Below, in pieces: positions 18,397-25,206 of a stretch of DNA of 64,000 bases. The position numbers were made by a program, and so were the translations under genes. Under the pieces are notes generated by a model. That model was given only the letters and a program-made list of their open reading frames with translations. It ran no database searches and was not told where the DNA came from. Origin of the DNA: Brachybacterium phenoliresistens. Its GTDB lineage: Bacteria; Actinomycetota; Actinomycetes; Actinomycetales; Dermabacteraceae. Each line of letters begins with the position of its first letter. Position 1 is the first letter of the stretch. Location: NCBI RefSeq assembly GCF_000576425.1, contig NZ_KK069988.1:105976-169975 (forward strand), in the 5' to 3' direction.

Positions 18397-19512
18397 ATGA
18401 CCACGACCATCGCCCTCCTGTTCGGCGGCCGCAGCGGCGAGCACGGCATCTCCTGCGTGACCGCCGGCGGCATCCTCGGCGCGATCGACCGCAGCCGCTA
18501 CGACGTGATCGCCGTGGGCATCACCCGGGACGGTCGCTGGGTGCACGTCTCCGACGACCCGGAGGCCTGGACCCTGGTCGACGGGAAGGCCCCGGAGGTC
18601 TCCGGCACCGGCCCGGAGGTGCTGCTTCCGCCGAGCGCCGTCGGCCCGGGGGAGAAGGTCGCCCTGCGCGTGATCCGCGAGGACCGGGTCGAGCCCCTCG
18701 CCGAGGTCGACGTGGTCCTGCCGCTGCTGCATGGGCCGTACGGGGAGGACGGCACCGTCCAGGGCGCCCTCGAGCTGCTGGACATCCCCTACGTGGGCAG
18801 CGGCGTGCTCGCCTCCGCGCTGTGCATGGACAAGGGCGCCACCAAGGCGGCGCTCACCCGCGCCGGCATCCCGACGGCCCGCGCCGTGACCATCGACGAG
18901 GACCGCTGGGCGCGCGAGGCCCACCACGTGACCGAGACGGTGGCCCGCACCCTCGAGCTGCCCTGGTTCGTCAAGCCGGCCCGCGCCGGCTCCTCCCTCG
19001 GCGTGACCAAGGTGAGCGATCTCGCGCAGCTCGAGCACGCCGTGAAGACCGCCTTCGCGGAGGATCCCCGCATCCTCATCGAGGAGGGCGTCAGCGGCCG
19101 CGAGGTCGAGTGCGCCGTGCTGCAGGCGGCTGCGGGGGAGGAGCCCCGCACCACCATCCCCGGGGAGGTGCGCATCGGCGAGGACCTCGACTTCTACGAC
19201 TACGAGTCCAAGTACTTCGGCAAAGGCACCGTGGAGATCCAGGTCCCCGCGCAGCTCAGCGACGCCGTCCTCGAGGAGATCCGCGACATCGCCGCGCGCG
19301 CCTTCCAGGTGCTGCGCCTCGAGGGACTGGCCCGGGTCGACGTGTTCGTCGCGGCGGACGGCGCGATCCTCGTCAACGAGGTCAACACGATGCCCGGCTT
19401 CACCCCCTACTCGATGTTCCCGGTGCTCTGGGAGAACATGGGGCTCGAGTACAGCGGACTGATCACCGAGCTCGTCGAGCAGGCCCGCACCCGTCGCATC
19501 GGCCTGCGATGA
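18397..19512 (+). CDS. ddl: D-alanine--D-alanine ligase
   Basis: A 371-residue ATP-grasp ligase forming the D-Ala-D-Ala dipeptide of peptidoglycan. The N-terminal FGGRSGEHGISC is the Ddl signature. The ATP-grasp core shows VKPARAGSSLGVTKV and, near the end, the metal-binding VNEVNTMPGFTPYSMFP. In mycobacteria ddlA also follows gpsA. The ATG at 18397 is supported by the TAGTCT hexamer at leaderless spacing. Confidence 0.96.
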   Translation: MTTTIALLFGGRSGEHGISCVTAGGILGAIDRSRYDVIAVGITRDGRWVHVSDDPEAWTLVDGKAPEVSGTGPEVLLPPSAVGPGEKVALRVIREDRVEPLAEVDVVLPLLHGPYGEDGTVQGALELLDIPYVGSGVLASALCMDKGATKAALTRAGIPTARAVTIDEDRWAREAHHVTETVARTLELPWFVKPARAGSSLGVTKVSDLAQLEHAVKTAFAEDPRILIEEGVSGREVECAVLQAAAGEEPRTTIPGEVRIGEDLDFYDYESKYFGKGTVEIQVPAQLSDAVLEEIRDIAARAFQVLRLEGLARVDVFVAADGAILVNEVNTMPGFTPYSMFPVLWENMGLEYSGLITELVEQARTRRIGLR

Positions 19513-19530
19513 CCTCGCCCTGCGGCCGGC

Positions 19531-20277
19531 TCACGGCACGAGGGCGATCAGCTCCTGCCCGCCGGTGAGCTCGGGGTCGGTGTAGCCGACCTCCGCGATC
19601 CGGGTCCCCGCAGGGACGTCGACGGTCACCTCGAGCGTCACGGTCGCCCCCGGCGCGAACCCGGCGGAGTCCGTGGTGAACGACAGCACCCGGACCGGGT
19701 GCAGGGCCCCGTCGCCGTCGCGCACCGTGATCGCGTCGATGCTCGGCTCGATGACGCTCCCGCCGTGGTTGGTCATGTCCACGTGCACCGTGACCAGCAC
19801 CCCGTTCTCCGGGGTGATGACCGTGCCGGCAGCGGTCTCGATCCGATCCACCTCGACGACATCGGTGACCACGAGCTCCACCTCCGCCGCGCCGACGACG
19901 GCAGGCTCGGTGGCGGTCGCCTCATCGGCCCCGGGGTCGGGGTCCCGGTCGGGCGAGGGGACCGGGTCAGCGGTCGCGGCGGGATCGGTGGTCGGGTCCG
20001 GGACGGCCGCCGCCTCCTCCGGGTCCTCGGTCACCGGGGCGGCGGGAGGACGGGTGCTGGTGACCGTCTCCTGGTCTCGCAGCGTCGTCCAGACCCCGTA
20101 GCCGGCGGCTCCCAGCCCCAGCGCTCCCACCAGCATCACCGCGCACGCCCCGGCGAGGCACCAGCCCGCGCGACCGGTCGTCGTCGGGCCCGGCGCCCCC
20201 TGCGGGGACGGGCCGAGGGAGCCGCCGCCCGGGCCCGGCTCCGACCCGCCGACGTCGGAAGGCCTCGGCGTGCTCAT
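19531..20277 (-). CDS. Membrane-anchored DUF4352-like protein
   Basis: A 248-residue protein. It has a short Pro/Gly-rich cytoplasmic start, one transmembrane helix (about residues 38-66), a Thr/Pro/Asp-rich stalk (about 70-125), and an immunoglobulin-like beta domain outside the cell (VLVTVHVDMTNHGGSVI, then strand-rich to the end). This is the usual plan of DUF4352 or telomeric-repeat-like surface domains. The function is unknown. AAGGAG precedes the ATG. It is convergent with ddl, 18 bases away. Confidence 0.65.
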   Translation of the reverse strand: MSTPRPSDVGGSEPGPGGGSLGPSPQGAPGPTTTGRAGWCLAGACAVMLVGALGLGAAGYGVWTTLRDQETVTSTRPPAAPVTEDPEEAAAVPDPTTDPAATADPVPSPDRDPDPGADEATATEPAVVGAAEVELVVTDVVEVDRIETAAGTVITPENGVLVTVHVDMTNHGGSVIEPSIDAITVRDGDGALHPVRVLSFTTDSAGFAPGATVTLEVTVDVPAGTRIAEVGYTDPELTGGQELIALVP

Positions 20278-20323
20278 GGACGATCTCCTTCAGGGCGGGG
20301 GCGGGGGCGGGGGACCGATGCGA

Positions 20324-20815
20324 TCATGCGGCGTCGCCGGGGCCGATGCAGCGCGACGTCGCGGGGATCGCGGAGATGAGCTGCGTGAACTCCAGGGGCA
20401 CGGCGGAGGGCTGGTCCGGCGCGACCGAGCGCGGCACCGAGATGTCGATGGCGGGCACCCGGCCGAAGCTGGTGAACAGGACGATGCCGTCCTCCTCGCG
20501 GACGATCCAGTCGACCTCGCGGCCGGAGGAGTCGGCCAGGGTCGTGCACAGATCGGTCGTCGGCCCCGGCGGCGTCACCCCGCAGCGCAGGACGATCGTG
20601 TCCTCCCCGGTGCCCCAGGCCAGGGTCCCCTGGCTGTCGGTCTCGTGCAGCGGCTGGCCGAGCATCTGCTGCGGCGCACCGACGACGATGTCCGCGCAGG
20701 CGGGGTCCGCCGCATCGGGCCCGGCCGGGACCGTGGTCGCGCCGCAGGCGGCGAGGACGGGGGCCAGCAGGGCCAGGGCGGCCAGGGCGGAGAGGCGGGG
20801 TCGGACGAGGCGCAC
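20324..20815 (-). CDS. DUF3515 lipoprotein
   Basis: A 163-residue putative lipoprotein. A signal peptide ends in the lipobox LLAPVLAACG, so the Cys would be lipidated and the protein held on the outer face of the membrane. The body carries the DUF3515 pattern with conserved Cys residues (PACADIVVGAP, VLRCGVTPPG, CTTLADSSG, SRCIG). In mycobacteria a DUF3515 gene also lies between ddl and thiL. I chose the GTG at 20815 over an ATG at 20866 because TACGCT is 6 bases upstream (leaderless) and the longer form would run into thiL. Confidence 0.75.
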   Translation of the reverse strand: MRLVRPRLSALAALALLAPVLAACGATTVPAGPDAADPACADIVVGAPQQMLGQPLHETDSQGTLAWGTGEDTIVLRCGVTPPGPTTDLCTTLADSSGREVDWIVREEDGIVLFTSFGRVPAIDISVPRSVAPDQPSAVPLEFTQLISAIPATSRCIGPGDAA

Positions 20816-20827
20816 CCTCCGAGCGTA
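20816..20827 (-). promoter_or_regulatory. Leaderless -10 element TACGCT of the DUF3515 gene
   Basis: On the minus strand TACGCT (20822-20827) lies 6 bases before the GTG start. Confidence 0.45.
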
Positions 20828-20843
20828 CCGGGCCCGCCTGGGG

Positions 20844-20849
20844 CACACT
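20844..20849 (+). promoter_or_regulatory. Putative leaderless -10 element CACACT of thiL
   Basis: CACACT is 6 bases upstream of the thiL ATG. The two divergent start codons, DUF3515 and thiL, are 40 bases apart and leave room for little else. Confidence 0.35.
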
Positions 20850-20855
20850 TCTCCT

Positions 20856-21809
20856 ATGCCCTCCATCGCTCACCTGCACGAATCCGGACTGCTCGCGGCG
20901 ATCCTCCCGCACTTCGCCCAGGGCGGCGACGTGGAGGTCGGCCCCGGCGACGACGCCGCGGTGGTGCGCCTGCCCGGCCCGCGCCTGGTGATCACCACCG
21001 ACTCCCTCGTCGAGGGCCAGGACTTCCTGCTCCCCGCGACGCGGCCGGCATGGATCGGCGCCAAGGCCGCCGTGCAGAACCTCGCGGACGTCGCCGCCAT
21101 GGGGGCGCGGCCCCGCGCCGTCGTGGTCGCGCTGAACGCCCCCGAGTCCACGGACCTCGCCGTGCTCGAGGGCATCAGCCGCGGTCTCGCCCAGCGCTGC
21201 GGCCGACATGGCACGAGCGTGGTGGGCGGCGACCTCGGACGCTCCGAGCAGCTGACGATCACCGTCACCGCCGTCGGGGCCCTCGAGGGGGACGCCCCGG
21301 CCGTCCAGCGCTCCGGGGCGCGGGCAGGGGACGTGCTCGCGATCGGCACCGAGCAGCTCGGGCGCAGCGCGGCCGGTCTCGCGCAGCTGCTCGCCGGGGA
21401 CCACGCCGGGCAGCACGTGCCCTGGCACAACGCCCCCGATCCCGACCTGTCCCTCGGCTGGGGCACCGGCCGCACCGCGCACGCCATGATGGACCTCTCC
21501 GACGGCCTGGTCCGCGACGGAACCCGTCTCGCCCAGGCCAGCGGCGTCCTGCTGGACCTGGACCGCGAGGCACTCGCGGCCGATGCCGCCGCCCTCGACG
21601 GCGCCGCCGCGCAGCTCGGCGCCGACGCCTGGGACTGGGTGCTGCACGGCGGCGAGGAGCATGCCATGCTCGCCGCCTTCGCGCCCGGCAGCGTCCCGCC
21701 CGGCTTCCGGGCCATCGGGACCGTCAGGGAACGACCCGCGGCAGCGACGCCCGCGGTGCTCCTGGACGGTGCGGAGATCCCCGGCGAGGGCTGGGACCAC
21801 TTCGCCTGA
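20856..21809 (+). CDS. thiL: Thiamine-monophosphate kinase
   Basis: A 317-residue enzyme of the PurM/ThiL fold that phosphorylates thiamine phosphate to the active diphosphate. Typical motifs are GPGDDAAVV near residue 30, VQNLADVAAMGARP near 72, VVGGDLGRSEQLTITV near 125, and MMDLSDGLVRD in the second half. The start at 20856 is supported by the leaderless-type hexamer. In mycobacteria ung and a DAK-type gene follow thiL; here they are replaced by a lipoprotein gene, a dehydrogenase and repeats. Confidence 0.93.
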   Translation: MPSIAHLHESGLLAAILPHFAQGGDVEVGPGDDAAVVRLPGPRLVITTDSLVEGQDFLLPATRPAWIGAKAAVQNLADVAAMGARPRAVVVALNAPESTDLAVLEGISRGLAQRCGRHGTSVVGGDLGRSEQLTITVTAVGALEGDAPAVQRSGARAGDVLAIGTEQLGRSAAGLAQLLAGDHAGQHVPWHNAPDPDLSLGWGTGRTAHAMMDLSDGLVRDGTRLAQASGVLLDLDREALAADAAALDGAAAQLGADAWDWVLHGGEEHAMLAAFAPGSVPPGFRAIGTVRERPAAATPAVLLDGAEIPGEGWDHFA

Positions 21810-21951
21810 TCCACCGGTCCGGTCGCCCTTCGTCCCCATCCCGTCGTCCCCATTCGGCGTCGGTGCGCTGTGGAGCGTCTGCGCATCCGGATAAGGTCGA
21901 GCCGTGGTCGCGCCGATCAGCGGGGGGACCGATCACGAGACAGGGGCAGGG

Positions 21952-22974
21952 ATGTTCGGGCACGTCAGCAATCGCACCATGGACCGCCGGCCGATCGCGG
22001 GGGAGAGCCGGCCGATCGTCAGGGAGAGCGGGGCGCCGGGGCCCCGAGCACATCGATCGGGGGCTCTGCTGGTCTCCTCGCTGGCGCTGCTCCTCGCCGC
22101 CTGCGGTCCCGGTGCGGAGCCGGTGACGACGCCGACCGCGGCCGGCACTGCGGAATCCGCGCAGACGGAGCCGGCACCGAGCGCGCCGTCCGACGCCGGC
22201 GGCGCCGAGGCGTCGCCGAGCAGCACGGCGGCCGGACCGAGCGCGCCGGAGAGGACACCGGAGGGCCGACGCTGCTCCGAGAAAGCCGGCTGGGCGCTCG
22301 TCATCGCCCAGGGGGACGTCCCGTGCGAGGAGGCGACGAAGGTCATGTTCGCCTACGAGCGCGACGCGGAGCCGGCGCCGGGACGAGTGCCCGGCGAGGA
22401 CCTCGAGGTCGACGGGTGGGCCTGCGAGCCGATCCTCTTCGCGAGGATGGGCTACGAGCCCGACACCTACTCCTCGCGGTGCGAGAAGGACGGTGCGGCG
22501 ATCATGACGATCGAAGCCGCGACCGAGCTCCCGTCCGACGGACCCATCGTCACGCCGACGGGTCGTTCGACCTCGGGCTACGGCCGCAAGGAGGTCCAAT
22601 GGGGCTTCATCTCCCCGAGCGGGACCTGGAGCTGCGCGATCATCGACAATCCGACGAACGACCCGGGTGACGGCCTCAGGCCGGGAGTCGAGTGCGAGGG
22701 ACACAAGGACATTCCGGGGACGTCCGTGCTGGCGGACGGAGGAGCCATGATCGAGGCGAACGGCGTCGCGATGCGGGCCGACTCCCCGCCGGAGCCGATC
22801 AGCGCCGCCGAGAAGCTCATCGACCCCGAGAACACCTTCGTCCCGCTGGAGTACGGCCAGATCCTCTATGCGCGGGGCGCCGCGTGCACGGTCGACCAGG
22901 AGCGGGGCGTGACGTGCACGCAGGACGGCCATTCGTTCACCGTCTCCTTCGTGCACGGATTCGAGGGCAGCTGA
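21952..22974 (+). CDS. Putative secreted lipoprotein, unknown function
   Basis: About 340 residues. A basic start is followed by a hydrophobic segment ending in LALLLAACG, a good lipobox. A Thr/Ala/Pro/Ser-rich linker follows. The globular part has several Cys residues (RRCSEKAGWA, VPCEEATKV, WACEPILF, SRCEKDG, SCAIIDN, VECEGH, AACTVDQE, VTCTQDG), an even number that could form disulfides outside the cell. I do not recognise the family. ATG 21952 follows AGGGGCAGGG; GTG 21904 and ATG 21979 are alternatives. Confidence 0.6.
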   Translation: MFGHVSNRTMDRRPIAGESRPIVRESGAPGPRAHRSGALLVSSLALLLAACGPGAEPVTTPTAAGTAESAQTEPAPSAPSDAGGAEASPSSTAAGPSAPERTPEGRRCSEKAGWALVIAQGDVPCEEATKVMFAYERDAEPAPGRVPGEDLEVDGWACEPILFARMGYEPDTYSSRCEKDGAAIMTIEAATELPSDGPIVTPTGRSTSGYGRKEVQWGFISPSGTWSCAIIDNPTNDPGDGLRPGVECEGHKDIPGTSVLADGGAMIEANGVAMRADSPPEPISAAEKLIDPENTFVPLEYGQILYARGAACTVDQERGVTCTQDGHSFTVSFVHGFEGS

Positions 22975-23083
22975 GCGGCCATCGGCCGCGCCGTGGTCGC
23001 GCATCCCGGCCCGCCCCACGCGGTGTTTCCGAGGAGTAGCCTGATCAGGTTCCCATCCGACCCCGTTCCCGGGAGGCGACCCC

Positions 23084-24166
23084 ATGCCCATCACCGTGAA
23101 GGCCCTGCAGAAGACCGGCCCTGACGAGCAGTTCCGCGTGGCCCAGATCGAACGTCGCGACCCGCGGCCCGACGATGTCGTCATCGACATCAAGGCCGCC
23201 GGAATCTGCCACAGCGACATCCACACCATCCGCAACGAGTGGGGCGAGGCGCACTTCCCGCTGACCGTCGGCCACGAGATCGCAGGCGTCGTCTCGGCCG
23301 TCGGCAGCGCCGTGACCGACTTCGCCGTCGGCGACCGCGTCGGCGTGGGCTGCATGGTCGACTCCTGCGGCACCTGCGAGTCCTGCGTCGCCGGCCAGGA
23401 GCAGGACTGCCTCAACGGCAATGTCGGGACCTACAACTCGACCGATGTCGACGGCACCATCACCCAGGGCGGCTACGCCGAGAAGGTCGTGGTCGACCGC
23501 CGGTTCGTGTGCCGCATCCCCGACGGGCTGGACTTCGACGTCGCCGCACCGCTGCTGTGCGCGGGCATCACCACCTACGCGCCCCTGGCGCGCTGGGGCG
23601 CCGGCGAGAAGGTCGCCGGCCGTGCCAAGAAGGTCGCCGTGCTGGGCCTGGGAGGCCTCGGCCACATGGGCGTGCAGATCGCCGCCGCCATGGGCGCCGA
23701 CGTCACGGTCCTGTCCCGCAGCCGCAAGAAGGAGCAGCTGGCCCTGGACCTCGGGGCCGGTCGGATGCTCGCCACGAGCGAGGACGGCTTCTTCGAGGCG
23801 CATCGCGGGGAGTTCGACCTGATCCTCAACACGATCAGCGCCGACATCCCGGTGGATTCCTACCTGCGCCTGCTCGCGCCCCACGGCGTGATGGCCGTGG
23901 TCGGCCTGCCGCCCGCCCCGCAGACCCTCGGCTTCGGCTCGCTGATCGGCGGCGGCAAGGTGCTGGCCGGCTCCAACATCGGCGGCATCGCCGAGACCCA
24001 GGAGATGCTCGACTTCTGCGCCGAGCACGGCATCGCGGCGCAGATCGAGACGGTCGGCATCGACGAGGTCGATGCCGCCTACGACCGCGTCGTCGCCGGC
24101 GAGGTCTACTTCCGCGTGGTCATCGACACCGCCACCTTCGAGGGTGCCGAGCCCGTCGCGGTCTGA
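23084..24166 (+). CDS. Zinc-dependent alcohol dehydrogenase (AdhC/cinnamyl type)
   Basis: A 360-residue medium-chain dehydrogenase. Catalytic zinc ligands are in GICHSDIHTIRNEWG and VGHEIAGVV; structural zinc cysteines are in VDSCGTCESCVAGQEQDC. The NAD(P)-binding motif is GLGGLGHMG near residue 188. The closest group is the NADP-dependent aldehyde/alcohol reductases such as mycobacterial AdhC and YahK; an aldehyde-reducing role is likely but the substrate is unknown. GGGAGGCGAC precedes the ATG. Confidence 0.9.
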   Translation: MPITVKALQKTGPDEQFRVAQIERRDPRPDDVVIDIKAAGICHSDIHTIRNEWGEAHFPLTVGHEIAGVVSAVGSAVTDFAVGDRVGVGCMVDSCGTCESCVAGQEQDCLNGNVGTYNSTDVDGTITQGGYAEKVVVDRRFVCRIPDGLDFDVAAPLLCAGITTYAPLARWGAGEKVAGRAKKVAVLGLGGLGHMGVQIAAAMGADVTVLSRSRKKEQLALDLGAGRMLATSEDGFFEAHRGEFDLILNTISADIPVDSYLRLLAPHGVMAVVGLPPAPQTLGFGSLIGGGKVLAGSNIGGIAETQEMLDFCAEHGIAAQIETVGIDEVDAAYDRVVAGEVYFRVVIDTATFEGAEPVAV

Positions 24167-24177
24167 CCGCGCATCGC

Positions 24178-24215
24178 GGAGCGCGGTCGCGACGCATCTG
24201 CGCGCACCGCGCTCC
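24178..24215 (+). terminator. Putative terminator of the dehydrogenase gene
   Basis: 10-bp stem (24178-24187 with 24206-24215) around an 18-base loop, 12 bases after the stop codon. Confidence 0.4.
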
Positions 24216-24248
24216 CGCCGGCGCCGTCCCGCCTCGGGAGGAGCGCGT

Positions 24249-24487
24249 GACGTGGTCGCCTCGAACACGAGCGGAATGATCCCGTCGCTTCCTCGCCGGG
24301 AAGCGACGGGATCACTCCGCTCGTTGTCGTAGCGACGGAATCACTCCGCTCGATCCGGTCGCGACGGAATCACTCCGCTCGATCCGGTCGCGACGGGATC
24401 ATCCCGCTCGATCCGGTCGCGACGGGATCATCCCGCTCGATCCGGTCGCGACGGGATCGCTCCGTCCGATGCCGCTGCGACCACGTC
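24249..24487. repeat. Structured intergenic repeat element with terminal inverted repeats
   Basis: Bounded by a perfect 11-bp inverted repeat (24249-24259 and 24477-24487, GACGTGGTCGC and its complement). Inside is a long hairpin: 24267-24292 pairs with 24299-24324 with one mismatch in 26, loop of 6. From 24303 on, six head-to-tail 29-bp units run to 24476 (starts 24303, 24332, 24361, 24390, 24419, 24448). Each begins GCGACGG and holds a small dyad such as CGGGATCATCCCG; the last unit is degenerate. No open reading frame fits. It resembles a REP- or BIME-like element, but its family is unknown to me. Confidence 0.85.
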
Positions 24488-24540
24488 GCCTCGCCCGATC
24501 GGCGCTCGCCGTGCTGCGGCAGGGTCGTACAAGCCCCGGT

Positions 24541-24600
24541 GCGGAACAGGGAATTCTGCGCGTTAGAGAATCTACAGCAAATAAGTGCTGTTCATGACCC
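24541..24600. other. Locally AT-rich non-coding stretch with small hairpin
   Basis: About half A+T in a region that is otherwise about 70% G+C. It contains ACAGCA (24574-24579) and TGCTGT (24586-24591), a 6-bp stem with a 6-base loop. I see no gene in it. It may be a transferred scrap or a regulatory spot near the rpmB 3' end. Confidence 0.5.
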
Positions 24601-24702
24601 CCCAGAGGCGAGTGTCGAGCCCTGCTCGCGATGGCGGTGCGGAAGCTCGCAGGTCCGGGAGAGGGGCAGGAGCGGGCCCTCTGCGGCGCCAGGCACAGCG
24701 AA

Positions 24703-24730
24703 GCGCCCCCGTCCCGAAGGACGAGGGCGC
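24703..24730 (-). terminator. Terminator of rpmB
   Basis: 12-bp stem with one mismatch (24703-24714 and 24719-24730), tetraloop CGAA, 25 bases beyond the rpmB stop. Confidence 0.7.
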
Positions 24731-24754
24731 GTGCGCGATGCGGTCAGTCGCAGG

Positions 24755-24949
24755 TCAGGCGCCGAGCTTGGCGACCTTGCCGGCCTTGATGCACGAGGTG
24801 CAGACGTTGACCCGCTTGCTCGTACCGTTGATCACGGTGCGCACGGACTGGATGTTCGGGTTCCAGCGGCGCGAGGTGCGGCGGTGCGAGTGGGACACGC
24901 TCTTGCCGAAGCTCGGGCTCTTGGCGCAGATGTCACACGTGGAAGCCAC
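24755..24949 (-). CDS. rpmB: 50S ribosomal protein L28
   Basis: A 64-residue basic ribosomal protein. It keeps both cysteine pairs (CDIC near the N-terminus and CTSC near the C-terminus), so it is the zinc-binding C+ form. The central HSHRRTSRRWNPNIQSV is the family signature. It starts with GTG preceded by AGGAG. It is divergent from recG, the common actinobacterial arrangement. Confidence 0.96.
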   Translation of the reverse strand: MASTCDICAKSPSFGKSVSHSHRRTSRRWNPNIQSVRTVINGTSKRVNVCTSCIKAGKVAKLGA

Positions 24950-25041
24950 TGTTGTCTCCTGAGAAATCGAATGATCGGTGGTGCCTCGTCGCCGGACGGC
25001 GGGGGGCTGCCTGCCCAGCAGGCGCGCAAGGCAACCCCAGA

Positions 25042-25070
25042 ACTATATCCCCTCGACCGGTGGGAGCGAA
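25042..25070 (-). promoter_or_regulatory. Promoter of rpmB
   Basis: On the minus strand TTCGCT (25065-25070) and TATAGT (25042-25047) are spaced by 17 bases, about 95 bases before the rpmB start. The -10 is strong; the -35 is weak. Confidence 0.5.
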
Positions 25071-25206
25071 GTGCGGCGGCCGGACACGGCCTGTGGATTC
25101 AGACACAGGGTCGGTGCCGGGTGGCACGATGGAGCGGACGTCCTCGCCGGTCGGCGGGCACATCACCACGATACGCCGCCGCCCGCCGCGAGCAGAGGGG
25201 AGAGAC

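Noticed and set aside
24303..24476. 29-bp repeats as a CRISPR array
   Set aside because: The units are directly head-to-tail with no spacers, differ at several positions, and no cas gene is near.
24585..24962. 125-residue plus-strand frame over rpmB
   Set aside because: It is antisense to the certain L28 gene and its terminator and has no coding character.
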